From contig CAZVFC010000002.1 of the NCBI GenBank assembly GCA_964625855.1, forward strand, positions 124,001 through 188,000: a stretch of 64,000 nt of DNA. The letters run 5' to 3'. How positions within the stretch are numbered: position 1 is the stretch's first letter; each line of letters opens with the position of its first letter. A program made the translations under genes and the position numbers. Under the pieces are notes generated by a model. The model was not told the origin of the DNA and ran no database searches. It saw only the letters and a program-made list of their open reading frames with translations. The stretch comes from JAPLUA01 sp964625855. Its GTDB lineage: Bacteria > Verrucomicrobiota > Verrucomicrobiia > Limisphaerales > UBA8199. Positions 33,773 to 42,427 of the stretch are shown in pieces.

Positions 33773-34816
33773 TCACTCCCTCGGCACATCGTGCAGGAGC
33801 TGCGCGATGATCTCATCCGTTGTCTTGCCTTCCGCGTCGGCCTGGAAGGTGCGGATCAGCCGGTGCCGGAGCACCAACGGCGCCAGCGCCGCCACGTCTT
33901 CGCAGGCGACGTTGAAGCGCCCCTGGCAAGCGGCGCGTGCGCGTCCGGCCAGGATCAGGTACTGGCTGGCGCGCGGGCTTGCGCCCCAGCGGATCCAGCG
34001 CTTGATATACTCCGGCGCCTCGCCGTCGCTCACCGGCCGGGTGGCGCGCACCAGTCGCACCGAATAATCAATCACGTTCGGGGCGGCGGGCATGTGCGCG
34101 ATGGCATTGCGGAACCTCAGCACGTCCTCGCGCGTCATCACTGGCCGCAACCCTTCCAACGGCGCGTAAGAATGGTGCTCTACCACCTTCCTTTCCTCTT
34201 CCAGCGAGGGATACTCGATCAGCACCTCAAACAGGAAGCGGTCAAGCTGGGCTTCCGGCAACGGATAAGTTCCTTCCTGCTCGATCGGGTTCTGGGTCGC
34301 CAGCACCATAAACGGCTCCTCCAGCCGATAGGTCTTCCCCGCCACCGTCACCGTCTTTTCCTGCATCGCTTCCAGCAACGCGGCCTGTGTCTTGGGGGGC
34401 GTCCGGTTGATTTCGTCCGCCAGCAGCACTTGCGTGAATACCGGGCCCCGTGCGAAGGCGAACCGCCGATGCCGTGTGTCGGTATCCTCCTCCAGGATCT
34501 CGGTCCCGGTAATGTCGGAAGGCATCAGGTCGGGCGTGAACTGGATACGTGAGAAATTGAGTTCGAGTGACCGGGCCAAAGCGTGGACGAGCAGCGTCTT
34601 GGCAAGGCCGGGCACTCCGACGAGCAGGCAATGCCCGCGCGCCAGCAACGCGTAGAGCGCGGCGAGAATGACCTCCTCCTGGCCGATGATGACCTTGGCA
34701 ACCTCCTGCTGGAGTAGCCGAATCTTGGGCGCCAGTTGATCCAACACTACTGCCGGATCATGGTCAATAACGGGCGGCACGGCATGCGCGGGAGGAAGGA
34801 TGGATTCGTCAATCAT
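33773..34816 (-). CDS. MoxR-family AAA+ ATPase
   Basis: MoxR ATPases are chaperone-like AAA+ proteins. The Walker A region is GVPGLAKTLLVHALARSLE (Gly-x-x-Gly-x-x-Lys-Thr, near residue 83), preceded by VIGQEEVILAALYALLARGHCLLV. Walker B is VLLADEINRTPPKTQAALLEAMQE, and FVLATQNPIEQEGTYPLPEAQLDRF holds sensor 1 and the arginine-finger region. The 347-residue length and FSRIQFTPDLMPSDITGTE are typical. It is followed by DUF58, BatA, DUF4175-like, VWA-like and DUF4159 genes, the classic set. The start at 34816 (MIDESILPPAHAVPP) is followed by an unstructured N-terminus. Confidence 0.95.
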   Translation of the reverse strand: MIDESILPPAHAVPPVIDHDPAVVLDQLAPKIRLLQQEVAKVIIGQEEVILAALYALLARGHCLLVGVPGLAKTLLVHALARSLELNFSRIQFTPDLMPSDITGTEILEEDTDTRHRRFAFARGPVFTQVLLADEINRTPPKTQAALLEAMQEKTVTVAGKTYRLEEPFMVLATQNPIEQEGTYPLPEAQLDRFLFEVLIEYPSLEEERKVVEHHSYAPLEGLRPVMTREDVLRFRNAIAHMPAAPNVIDYSVRLVRATRPVSDGEAPEYIKRWIRWGASPRASQYLILAGRARAACQGRFNVACEDVAALAPLVLRHRLIRTFQADAEGKTTDEIIAQLLHDVPRE

Positions 34817-34886
34817 ACGTCAGTCGTTATTCGGACTTCTTTAGTCATCTATGATTCGCTGGCCGCTCTTCGATCTTTCAGCAGCC

Positions 34887-37592
34887 TTACTGCGGCTCGA
34901 CCCAGCTTGCGCTCACCGCCAGCGCAGCCAACAGCTCGCGTAGTTGTTGCTGCAAATCAGCCGTCTCCGCCGCCAGGAATTCCCCCCGCACCAGCTCGAT
35001 ATGCAAACGCGCCGCCAATTGGCTATCTCCAATTGTCACCCATTCAATGCGCCACCGCAACGGTTCCCTCTTGTTTTCGCTAACACCAGGCAAGGTCCCC
35101 GGTTGCGCTTTGGCGGGCAGCGTGAGCACAAACTCCTCCTCCAGCTTGAGCGGGTAGCCCTGGTTGAGGTGCAGACCCGACTTGCGGCGGTGCAGGGCCA
35201 TGTCCCACTCTTTGGGCAGCCAGAACGGGGCGTGGAACCACCTCACGTTTTCCCGGGCGGAACAGCCCCCGACCCACTTCCCATCGGCTTCCCAGGCAAA
35301 ATCCCGGTCCAGCGCCGAAACCTCACCCGCCTTCTGTCGCTCCATCGCGAACGAGCCGGCGGCGGGACGGAATCTGGCCCCGAGGAGCGGGAATGAGAAT
35401 CCGTGATCCTTTGCTTCTCGCGCCATTGCCCGCAGTTCATAGTCCGGATACCCCGATGCAGTCGCGCTCAATGTGACGGCAATGGCCTCCATCGGGCCGG
35501 TGCAGTCTAGTTTTCCGCGCAGCGAGAGCCGGTGTTCCTTTGGGTCAGGGGCTGGCAATTGCGTCAGCGTGGTGGTCTGGTCGTCAATCACCAGCACCTT
35601 GCGGCCGGGATCGCCCGGCGGCAGCATCCCGAAGCGGCACACGTCATCGGTCGTATCCACCCACATCGTTTCGCCGCCCAGCATCACGCGCGAGATGGCG
35701 TGATTAAACGCCAGGCCCGGCAACCCTTCGTGCGCCTGACTGAACCGCGGCACCAGCACCAGGTTCGCCTCGATCTTCAGCGAGTGCAGCAGCGCGTTGA
35801 ACAGATTGGCCTTGTCCTTGCAGTCGCCGAATTGGTTCTGCAACACGTTCGCCGCCGCGTGCGGGCGGAAGGAGTTCACTCCGAGGGGCACGGCGACATA
35901 GCGCAGGCTCGTCACATAGTTATACGACGCGAGCACCTTCTCCCGGTCACTCTTTGCCTCCCGCGTCAGCTCTGTTGCCTTGGCGGCGATTTCCGGCGTC
36001 ACTTCATCCGTTAGCTTGCTGATGCGGGCATACCACTCGGCAAACGCCGCCCAATCCGGGAACGTGGAGATCTGCAGGCGCGACCGCTGCCCCGGCGGAG
36101 CGAGCACTTCGTGGCTATGCGGCGGCAGATTCTCGAAGCGCCACGAGTACGTCGTGCCGTAAGTGCTTTGCTTGATCGCCGGATCGCTGGCGGCAATCCG
36201 CTCCAGCGCGAAATGAAACGGCGTTCCCTTGGGCACGCCGACCTCGACCGTGGCTTCAACCGCCGGCTGCTCCTGCCCGATGGGAATCTCCAGCGAAACG
36301 TGCGGCAAGGGGTACTTCTTCCATTCCGTCTTGTAACGCACGCGTAGCACCGCGCCGGGAACCACGCCGGGCAGGGAAAAGAACTTCCGCCGCCCCCGCT
36401 GGTAATCCCCCACCGATGGCTCGCCCCCCTCGCGGATCGCGTCCGGGTCAAGCCGCGCGAGCTTTCCGTCCGGCCGCAGGACTTCGCAGTCCAGGAAGTT
36501 GATGTCTTCATGCGGCGGCGAATAGGACACATCGAAGTCCCCGAAGCGTTTCCCCTCCGGAGTAAGGATCTGAATGAACTCCTCTTCCTCGGTCGCGAGG
36601 GCGGGGCTGCTGCCCAGAGTGAAACTGCAGCGCCTGCGCAGCAGCACACCATCCGCGTCCGGATACTTCTGCGGCTCGACCCGCTTGATCGTCTTCCATA
36701 CTTCTGGCAAGTCGCCGCCTGCTGTCGCCGCCGCGGATTCCTTTCGTGCCGGGGGCATATTGGTCTCCTCCAGTTTGACTGAGGCGAAGGAATCGGTTTC
36801 CGCGGCAGCCGCCAGGAGTTGCGGCTGCGCTGTTCCGGTCCAGAGGGTGGGCTCCTCAGTGCGGGCCAGGTTCCGGTCAGCGTACCAGGCGGCGGTTGCC
36901 CGCCCAAACGCATCGCTCAGCGCCGCAAAAGACAGCCCGGGCTTATCCCGCACCAGCTTCAACAGCACGGCCATTCCCACCGGGTCGCTAGAGAACATGG
37001 TCTCACGCTCCGAGGCCAGGATTTGCCGCTTCTCCCCGGCCAGTTGGCCGGCGAAGGCCCCGCTGCCCCGGAACATCAGGACCCAGCGTGACTCAGGGGC
37101 CGTTGCCTGGTTCGCCACTGCCTCAAAATCCGTCGCCGTGATCCGTGGACCGCGCACGTGGAAGACCGGGGTGTTGCCCTGCCTCCCGCCGTGACCCCAC
37201 GCAATCACGACCAGCGGATTGGTCACGCCCGCCAGTGTCCGGCCAAGCTCCAGAAACCCATTCCGGTCCGCCTTGAAGCCTTTGCAGTCAGCCTTCGACA
37301 ACCTGCCTCCGAGCTTGACCGGCAGGGTGACCAATTCAGGATCATCGCAAAGCACCAGGATTCTCGCAGCCTTCCCCTCGGCCGCCAGGATGTCCAGCCA
37401 GGTTTGGAGTTGTTCACGGTAAGTGTTCTCGCTCTCCATGTCCCCGGGCAGACCGGTCATCAGCACCACGGCGGATTGTTCGGGGATTAGCGGTTGCGGA
37501 TCCAAAGGCCCAGCCGCAAGGGCAACCGCAGCCAGGAGGAGACTCCCAAATGCTGTTGCGCGTGTGCGCCGCGCCGGCGATTGACCACCCAT
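34887..37592 (-). CDS. DUF3857/transglutaminase protein with cysteine-less caspase-like domain
   Basis: A 901-residue secreted or membrane-associated protein that opens the operon. A signal peptide (ATAFGSLLLAAVALAAG) follows the ATG at 37592; a TTG at 37619 is a less likely start. Residues about 40-230 resemble a caspase/legumain-like fold: VVIAWGHGGRQGNTP has the catalytic-type His, but the strand that should carry Cys reads WVLMFRGSGAFAGQL, so the Cys is missing. A DUF3857 part follows (SFTLGSSPALATEEEEFIQILTPEGKR). Then a transglutaminase-like core: NQFGDCKDKANLFNALL (Cys), FNHAISRVMLGGETMWVDTTDD (His, Asp), a complete triad. The rest is beta-rich. It sits 70 bp upstream of moxR and probably belongs to the same transcript. 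Confidence 0.85.
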   Translation of the reverse strand: MGGQSPARRTRATAFGSLLLAAVALAAGPLDPQPLIPEQSAVVLMTGLPGDMESENTYREQLQTWLDILAAEGKAARILVLCDDPELVTLPVKLGGRLSKADCKGFKADRNGFLELGRTLAGVTNPLVVIAWGHGGRQGNTPVFHVRGPRITATDFEAVANQATAPESRWVLMFRGSGAFAGQLAGEKRQILASERETMFSSDPVGMAVLLKLVRDKPGLSFAALSDAFGRATAAWYADRNLARTEEPTLWTGTAQPQLLAAAAETDSFASVKLEETNMPPARKESAAATAGGDLPEVWKTIKRVEPQKYPDADGVLLRRRCSFTLGSSPALATEEEEFIQILTPEGKRFGDFDVSYSPPHEDINFLDCEVLRPDGKLARLDPDAIREGGEPSVGDYQRGRRKFFSLPGVVPGAVLRVRYKTEWKKYPLPHVSLEIPIGQEQPAVEATVEVGVPKGTPFHFALERIAASDPAIKQSTYGTTYSWRFENLPPHSHEVLAPPGQRSRLQISTFPDWAAFAEWYARISKLTDEVTPEIAAKATELTREAKSDREKVLASYNYVTSLRYVAVPLGVNSFRPHAAANVLQNQFGDCKDKANLFNALLHSLKIEANLVLVPRFSQAHEGLPGLAFNHAISRVMLGGETMWVDTTDDVCRFGMLPPGDPGRKVLVIDDQTTTLTQLPAPDPKEHRLSLRGKLDCTGPMEAIAVTLSATASGYPDYELRAMAREAKDHGFSFPLLGARFRPAAGSFAMERQKAGEVSALDRDFAWEADGKWVGGCSARENVRWFHAPFWLPKEWDMALHRRKSGLHLNQGYPLKLEEEFVLTLPAKAQPGTLPGVSENKREPLRWRIEWVTIGDSQLAARLHIELVRGEFLAAETADLQQQLRELLAALAVSASWVEPQ

Positions 37593-37914
37593 AGGAGTGT
37601 TGTGCTTAAATGTTAACAACGCTTAGACCCCACGGAACAGAAAATGTTCCGCTTTGTTGCCAAGGTGTTGCTGCGTCCCCAGAGCTCATCGGCACCCCTC
37701 ACACGCACAGCCAAATCCCGCTCGAGCCTATATGAGCGACGTCATTCGGCGAGGCCTGGCCAAACACCCCCAGCTCTGGAAGGACGGCCCGAACTGGTTC
37801 TTCCGGGAAGGCCGCCAGCACTGCGGCACCGCACCGCTCCTGGCCGACCACGCCCTGCCCACGCTGGGCCAGGCGGATACGGGTGCCCAGCCCTTGGAGC
37901 GCCGATTGAGCACG

Positions 37915-38196
37915 TCATGAACCGGCCCGGGCTGGGCCTGAAGAGCCCGCTGGACGTTCGAGAAGAAGATTGAGAGTCGAAGCTGGGGGTTCTGGTTTCG
38001 CATTCAGCAGCTTGGAAACATAGGTCCAACTACCCACCTGCAAACGCTGGGCAATTCCTTTCAACTTCAGGGTGGTCTCCTGCCGAAGCCGCCGCGCCAT
38101 CATCACTTCCCGCCGCTTCTCCATCAGAAGCGCAAACGGTTTGCGGCCCGCCTCCCGGTCGTTGGGAATTCCCGTTTCGCCCCGGAGCCGATCCAC
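37915..38196 (-). pseudogene. C-terminal remnant of a REP-associated tyrosine transposase (RAYT) - tentative
   Basis: The 93-residue frame contains the stretch ARRLRQETTLKLKGIAQRL followed by QVGSWTYVSKLLNAK, which resembles the basic helix-turn-helix-like C-terminus of RAYT/Y1-transposase-domain proteins I know from Verrucomicrobiota (LRRETT...IAxRLxMGS). The catalytic HUH and Tyr motifs are absent, so only the tail remains. It lies 85 bp from the REPIN-like palindrome at 38281-38365, on which such a transposase could have acted. The identification rests on a short motif and could be wrong. Confidence 0.45.
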
Positions 38197-38280
38197 TTGC
38201 AGCCTGGCGCCACTCTGGCCGTCACCGACTCACCCGGTCAAACCCGACGTAAAGGCTTGATCCCTGCTTCACGCCCAAGA

Positions 38281-38365
38281 CAGGCCCCAGACACGCCCAA
38301 GCCAGTACCTGGCTTAATAGAAAATGTATTAAGCCAGGTACTGGCTTGGGCGTGTCTGGGGCCTG
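38281..38365. repeat. Perfect 39-bp inverted repeat, REPIN-like
   Basis: The left arm 38281-38319 and the right arm 38327-38365 are exact reverse complements over 39 bp, with a 7-nt loop GAAAATG. Each arm contains a smaller 17-nt palindrome, AAGCCAG-TAC-CTGGCTT (38299-38315) and its inverse (38331-38347), with a 7-bp stem and a 3-nt loop. Two inverted REP-like hairpins make a REPIN. It is not flanked by a U tract, so it is not a simple terminator. Confidence 0.92.
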
Positions 38366-38537
38366 GCTCTAGCCGCTGGCTGCGCCACGGCCTGTCAACC
38401 CAAACTGCTCCACGCAAAGGCCCGGAGGAGGATTCCAAAGGGAAGCGAGTGTCTTGGAACAGGACAGTTTGGACCCCTTCCCGCAACGGCACCCGCGGCT
38501 TGGCCAGACCGTATGGTTGGCGTGTGAGGTTCTAATC

Positions 38538-38708
38538 TTACGACTGGGTCTTCGAATTGACCGCCTCATCCAGCAGTTTCAGGAGGGTATCTTTCTTGAG
38601 CAATCCCACGCTGGTCTTGACCACCTTCTTTTCCACGATAACCAGCAACGTCGGGACGGCGCGAATGTCGTGCTTCTGGGCGAGTTTTGGCTTTTCATCA
38701 ATGTTCAC
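38538..38708 (-). pseudogene. Thioredoxin, C-terminal half only
   Basis: The last 56 residues before the stop at 38538 read VNIDEKPKLAQKHDIRAVPTLLVIVEKKVVKTSVGLLKKDTLLKLLDEAV..., matching thioredoxins from the VNVDENP strand through the cis-Pro (AVPTL) to the last helix. The N-terminal half with the CGPC active site is absent: the frame continues upstream to 38963 but with unrelated sequence that includes translated heptamer repeats. In-frame extension cannot supply a WCxxC motif, so this is a decayed or truncated gene. A fused new N-terminus is possible but unlikely. Confidence 0.7.
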
Positions 38709-38843
38709 GCCTCCAGCATCGTCGTGGCCCACAGGATTGCGAGCAGCGTTTGAGTCTGGCCGCCCAGGGCCGCAGCCGGCTGCGAATCCCTGCCAATGTA
38801 TGACGTGCAAGAGTGTCACTTGGAAAGACACTCGCCTGGTCCA

Positions 38844-38878
38844 TTTCGGGATTCGGGTTTCGGGCTTCTTTCGGATTT
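38844..38878. repeat. Heptamer array (TTTCGGG/ATTCGGG units), same family as 2565-2592
   Basis: Contiguous units TTTCGGG, ATTCGGG, TTTCGGG occupy 38844-38864 and are followed by CTTCTTT CGGATTT. Read on the minus strand, the segment ATCCGAAAGAAGCCCGAAAC parallels TCCGAAAGAAGACCGAAAT at 2586-2604, so the two loci share more than the unit. It lies just upstream of the thioredoxin remnant. Confidence 0.7.
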
Positions 38879-39067
38879 CAGAATCTTGGCCTTCCTTCCT
38901 GCGGGCCGGCCACTCATCGGGGAATCGCCGTAAGCCTGGCAGGGGCCGCACTGGATGGTTCAAAAGTAGTAATAATTTGCTTAGTTACTGAACCTGCTGG
39001 ATACTGAGGAGTGTTCCCTTCGGGACCGGAAGCATGAAGCCGGCGCGAGTGGCGCACAGGAAACGTC

Positions 39068-40411
39068 ATGACTTCAGCAGTTGCAGAACCGCGGGCGGTG
39101 GCCCTGGCGGCGGAGAAGGAAACGAGAGTGGGGAACTACTTCGTCTCCAACTATCCCCCTTTCTCGTTCTGGAAGGCGGAGCGAGTGGGAGAAGCGGCGG
39201 TGGCGCTGAGCCGCACGCCGGCCCCGGGCACCCGCCTGGGCGTCTATCTGCACATCCCGTTCTGCCGGAAGCGTTGTCACTTCTGCTATTTCCGGGTTTA
39301 CACGGACAAGGATTCCACGGCCATCAAGGCCTACCTGGACCTGGCGATTCGCGAGCTGGAGCTTTATGGGACTCAGCCTTTCATCGGGGGCCGCAAACCC
39401 CAGTTCGTCTATTTCGGGGGCGGGACTCCCTCGTACCTGTCCGAGTCGCAGCTCCAACACCTGGCGGACCGGATGAAAGCGATCCTGAGCTGGGATGAGG
39501 CCGACGAGGTGACGTTCGAGTGCGAGCCGGGGACGCTGACGGACCACAAGCTCAGGGTGATCCGGGAGATCGGTGTGACGCGCCTGAGCCTGGGGGTGGA
39601 GAATTTCAACGATCACGTGTTGGAGATCAACGGGCGGGCTCATCGGTCGCGCGAAATCCGCCGCGCCTACCACTTCGCCCGCGAGCTGGACTTCCCGCAG
39701 ATCAACATTGATCTGATCGCCGGCATGGTGGAGGAAACCGAGGCGAACTGGCGCGATTGCGTGCGTCAGGCCATCGAGCTGGTGCCCGACAGCGTGACGA
39801 TCTACCAGATGGAGATCCCATACAACACCGGGATCTACCAGGAGATGAAGGCGCAAGGGCGGCTGGTGGCGCCGGTCGCTGACTGGGAAACCAAGCGGGG
39901 CTGGGTCCGCTATGCGTTCGAGGAATTGGAGAAGGCGGGTTACTCGGTTGCCAGCGGCTATACGGCGGTAAGGGACCCCGAACGGACGCGGTTTGTCTAT
40001 CGGGACAGCCTGTGGCAGGGCGCGGATTTGATCGGCCTGGGGGTGGCGTCGTTTTCGCACGTAGGCGGCACGCACTTCCAGAATGAGCATGATTTCGAGC
40101 CCTACGTGGCCCGGCTGCGCGAGGGACGCCTCCCGATCTACCGCGCGCTGACGCCCACGGCTGAAGAGCGGCTGATCCGCGAGGTGGTGCTGCAATTCAA
40201 GCTGGGGCGCATCAGCCGGGCGTATTTTCAGCGCAAATTTGGCGTGGACGTGCTCGCGAAGTTCGCTGAGGCGGTGGCGCCGCTTGAATCGCAAGGCGCG
40301 CTGGCCATTGATGGGGATTGGCTGCGGCTGACTCGAGACGGGCTGCTCCAGGTGGACCGGCTCGTGCATGATTTCTTCCTGCCAGAGCATCGCATGGCGC
40401 GATATGCGTGA
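39068..40411 (+). CDS. HemN/HemW-like radical SAM protein
   Basis: The 447-residue protein is a radical SAM enzyme of the coproporphyrinogen-oxidase-like family. The cluster motif is Cys66-x3-Cys70-x2-Cys73 (FCRKRCHFCYF). HIPFC, FVYFGGGTPSYLSE, the GGTP motif, EVTFECEPGTLT, GVTRLSLGVENFNDHVLEINGRAHR and INIDLIAGMVEET follow in the family order, and a C-terminal winged-helix-like HemN_C domain is at about residues 355-440. The CxxxCxxC is not followed by the extra Cys of true HemN, so it is HemW-like or of specialised function. A good ribosome-binding site (AGGAAA) precedes the ATG. It starts a plus-strand cluster with a chorismate lyase-like gene, which suggests a biosynthetic rather than haem role. 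Confidence 0.9.
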   Translation: MTSAVAEPRAVALAAEKETRVGNYFVSNYPPFSFWKAERVGEAAVALSRTPAPGTRLGVYLHIPFCRKRCHFCYFRVYTDKDSTAIKAYLDLAIRELELYGTQPFIGGRKPQFVYFGGGTPSYLSESQLQHLADRMKAILSWDEADEVTFECEPGTLTDHKLRVIREIGVTRLSLGVENFNDHVLEINGRAHRSREIRRAYHFARELDFPQINIDLIAGMVEETEANWRDCVRQAIELVPDSVTIYQMEIPYNTGIYQEMKAQGRLVAPVADWETKRGWVRYAFEELEKAGYSVASGYTAVRDPERTRFVYRDSLWQGADLIGLGVASFSHVGGTHFQNEHDFEPYVARLREGRLPIYRALTPTAEERLIREVVLQFKLGRISRAYFQRKFGVDVLAKFAEAVAPLESQGALAIDGDWLRLTRDGLLQVDRLVHDFFLPEHRMARYA

Positions 40412-40428
40412 GCTGGGGGTCGCCTGAT

Positions 40429-41124
40429 ATGTTCACACACACCTTAACCGGGCGCGGACGGGCAAAGTCAACCCCGGCGTGGGCCGCTCTGCTGGAGCGG
40501 TTTTACACGCGGACAGGACTGTCCTTGCCCGCCTTGCAGGAACTAACGGCGGCTGAGGTTCCGGAGCCCTACCAGGCCCTGCTCGTCCATTCGTCGGACA
40601 TGACGCCGACGCTGGCAGCCTTCTATGGCCAAGCACCGCGACTGAGGGTCCTGAGCCGCGAGCACCGGGACGATTCATACCGGCGGGAGGTTGTCCTGTG
40701 GCTGGCCGAGGACGGCCGGCCGGTGGAATACGGGGTGATTCGGATTCACTTGGAGCGCTTTCCTTTGGCCGCCCGCCGGCTGGTACTGGAGGAGCAGCGG
40801 CCGCTGGGAGACATTCTGCACCGAGAGGCGATCCCGCACCTGAGCTGGCCCAAAGGCTTTTTCCGACTCAAGTCGGATGCTCATGCCGGGGCGGCGCTGG
40901 GGCTGCGGCGTCCCGAGTTCCTTTACGGGCGGCGGAACGTATTGCTCGACGGCTCGCGGCACTTATTGGCGGAAGTGATCGAGGTGCTCGCACCGGTTGC
41001 GAAGCGGGAATTAGCCGCCGTTTGGACCAGGCCCGAAATCCGGACTACTGCCGCAAACGGGCGCTACGCCGAGGCAAACCACCGAACTTTGAGACTGATG
41101 CCGCTGAACAGGATTGGAAACTGA
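40429..41124 (+). CDS. Chorismate lyase-like (UbiC fold) protein
   Basis: UbiC splits chorismate into 4-hydroxybenzoate and pyruvate. The 231-residue protein aligns with E. coli UbiC over its core: DMTPTLAAFYGQAPRLRVLSREHR, YRREVVLWLAEDGRPVEYGVIRIHLERFPLA, QRPLGDILH, GLRRPEFLYGRRNVLLDGSRHLLAEVIEVLAP. The GRR motif and the late Glu (position of catalytic Glu155) are present, as is the conserved Arg of the substrate-binding strand region. Identity is modest, so the product could be another hydroxybenzoate. The ATG at 40429 lies 17 bp after the HemN-like stop; a GTG at 40408 that overlaps that stop is an alternative. Seven bases separate it from the flavin-dependent oxidoreductase gene. Confidence 0.75.
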   Translation: MFTHTLTGRGRAKSTPAWAALLERFYTRTGLSLPALQELTAAEVPEPYQALLVHSSDMTPTLAAFYGQAPRLRVLSREHRDDSYRREVVLWLAEDGRPVEYGVIRIHLERFPLAARRLVLEEQRPLGDILHREAIPHLSWPKGFFRLKSDAHAGAALGLRRPEFLYGRRNVLLDGSRHLLAEVIEVLAPVAKRELAAVWTRPEIRTTAANGRYAEANHRTLRLMPLNRIGN

Positions 41125-41131
41125 GCATATT

Positions 41132-42427
41132 ATGATTACTACTCGCGACTTTGACACACTAGTCATTGGGGCCGGGCCAGCCGGTTCTGCCGCCGCCGCT
41201 TTGTTGGCCGAGCAGGGCATCCGGGTGCTGGTGCTGGAGCGCGAGAAGTTCCCGCGTTATCACATTGGCGAGTCGTTACTGCCATTCACGAGCTATCCGC
41301 TGAAGCGGCTGGGGCTGCTGGAGCGGATGCGCCAATCGGAATTCGTCAAGAAATACAGCGTCCAGTTCATTTCATCCTCGGGGAAGGCTTCGCAACCCTT
41401 CTATTTCTCGACGCGCTACGCGCCGGACGTGGCGCAGACGTGGCAGGTGTTGCGTTCGGAGTTCGACCTGATGCTGATGGAAAATGCCCGGGCCAAAGGT
41501 GCCGAAGTGCTCGAGGAGACCACGGTGGAAGAGCTGATCCAGGAGGAGGGGCGCACGGTCGGGGTCAGGGCGCGCAGCCAGTCCGGGCAGCGGATGGACC
41601 TCCGCGCGCCCATGACGCTGGACTGCTCCGGGCGCGAGGCGGTAGCGCCGACACGGCTCAACTGGCGGGTGCGCGAGCCCAAGCTAAACAAAGTGGCCGT
41701 CTGGACCTACTACCGCGGCGCCCTGCGCGATGCGGGTATTGACGCCGGTGCGACCACTGTGGCCTACGTGCCGGAGAAGGGCTGGTTCTGGTACATCCCT
41801 CAACACCGAGACATGATCAGCGTAGGCGTGGTCGCGGAAGGGAAGTACCTGACGCGGGGCGGGGTGCGTGAGCCGGAAGAGATTTTCAAGCGAGAGATCG
41901 AGCAGAACGCGTGGATCAAAGCGCACCTGGCTTGCGGCACGGCCGTTGGGCCGTATCGCCTGACGAGCGAGTTCTCGTGGCGCTCGCGCTACTGCGCAGC
42001 CGACGGCTTGCTCCTGGCCGGAGACGCATTCGGATTCCTCGATCCGGTGTTCTCGTCGGGCGTGATGCTCGCGCTCAAGAGCGGCTGCCTGGCGGCGGAC
42101 GCCATCGCGGCGGCCTTCGCGGCGCAGGACTTTTCCGCCGAACGCTTTGCCGAGTACAGCCAGGTGATGCGCGAGGGCCTCGAAAACATGCGCAAGCTGG
42201 TCTATGCGTTTTATGACCAGGGCTTTAGCTTTCGCAAGCTCACCGACAAGTATCCGGACCTCGCGGGCGACATCACTGATTGCCTGTCCGGGGACGTGAA
42301 CAAGGATTTCTCGCGGCTCTACACGGCGGTGGCGGAGGCGGCCGAGGTGCCCGCCCCCCTCCCCTATGGCGCACCCCTGGTCGAGGAAACGGCTGAGATG
42401 GAACTATGCCCTACGAATTCCAGGTGA
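41132..42427 (+). CDS. FAD-dependent oxidoreductase of the flavin halogenase/geranylgeranyl reductase superfamily
   Basis: The dinucleotide-binding motif VIGAGPAGSAAAALLAE lies at residues 11-27, followed by VLEREKFPRYHIGESLLP, a flavin halogenase-like segment, and by GWFWYIPQ near residue 210, which matches the WxWxIP motif of flavin-dependent halogenases. GDAFGFLDPVFSSGVMLALKSG is the second FAD motif. The family includes halogenases, ring hydroxylases and prenyl reductases; without the catalytic Lys context I cannot say which. Length 431 residues. The start at 41132 is preferred over the in-frame 41114, which would overlap the upstream stop. It overlaps the start of the thioesterase gene by 22 bp, so co-translation is likely. 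In xanthomonadin/aryl polyene-type clusters, a halogenase accompanies a chorismate-processing enzyme. Confidence 0.85.
   Translation: MITTRDFDTLVIGAGPAGSAAAALLAEQGIRVLVLEREKFPRYHIGESLLPFTSYPLKRLGLLERMRQSEFVKKYSVQFISSSGKASQPFYFSTRYAPDVAQTWQVLRSEFDLMLMENARAKGAEVLEETTVEELIQEEGRTVGVRARSQSGQRMDLRAPMTLDCSGREAVAPTRLNWRVREPKLNKVAVWTYYRGALRDAGIDAGATTVAYVPEKGWFWYIPQHRDMISVGVVAEGKYLTRGGVREPEEIFKREIEQNAWIKAHLACGTAVGPYRLTSEFSWRSRYCAADGLLLAGDAFGFLDPVFSSGVMLALKSGCLAADAIAAAFAAQDFSAERFAEYSQVMREGLENMRKLVYAFYDQGFSFRKLTDKYPDLAGDITDCLSGDVNKDFSRLYTAVAEAAEVPAPLPYGAPLVEETAEMELCPTNSR

Larger units (their letters stand above)
37593..39067. other. 1.5-kb gene-poor region with remnants and palindromes
   Basis: No intact gene was found here. 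It contains the divergent promoters of the minus-strand DUF3857 operon and the plus-strand cluster starting at 39068, a RAYT-like fragment, a perfect 39-bp inverted repeat, a thioredoxin fragment and heptamer repeats, each listed separately. Short plus-strand frames around 37735-37920 have no recognisable content. The assortment is typical of a site where mobile palindromes accumulate and genes decay. Confidence 0.7.

Noticed and set aside
37654..37920. Plus-strand small frame with FREGRQHCGTAPLL
   Set aside because: No homology recognised, no start signal, and it lies in the decayed region between divergent operons.
38281..38365. Simple transcription terminator
   Set aside because: The stem is far longer than needed, no U tract follows on either strand, and the arms contain nested hairpins, so a REPIN-type element fits better.
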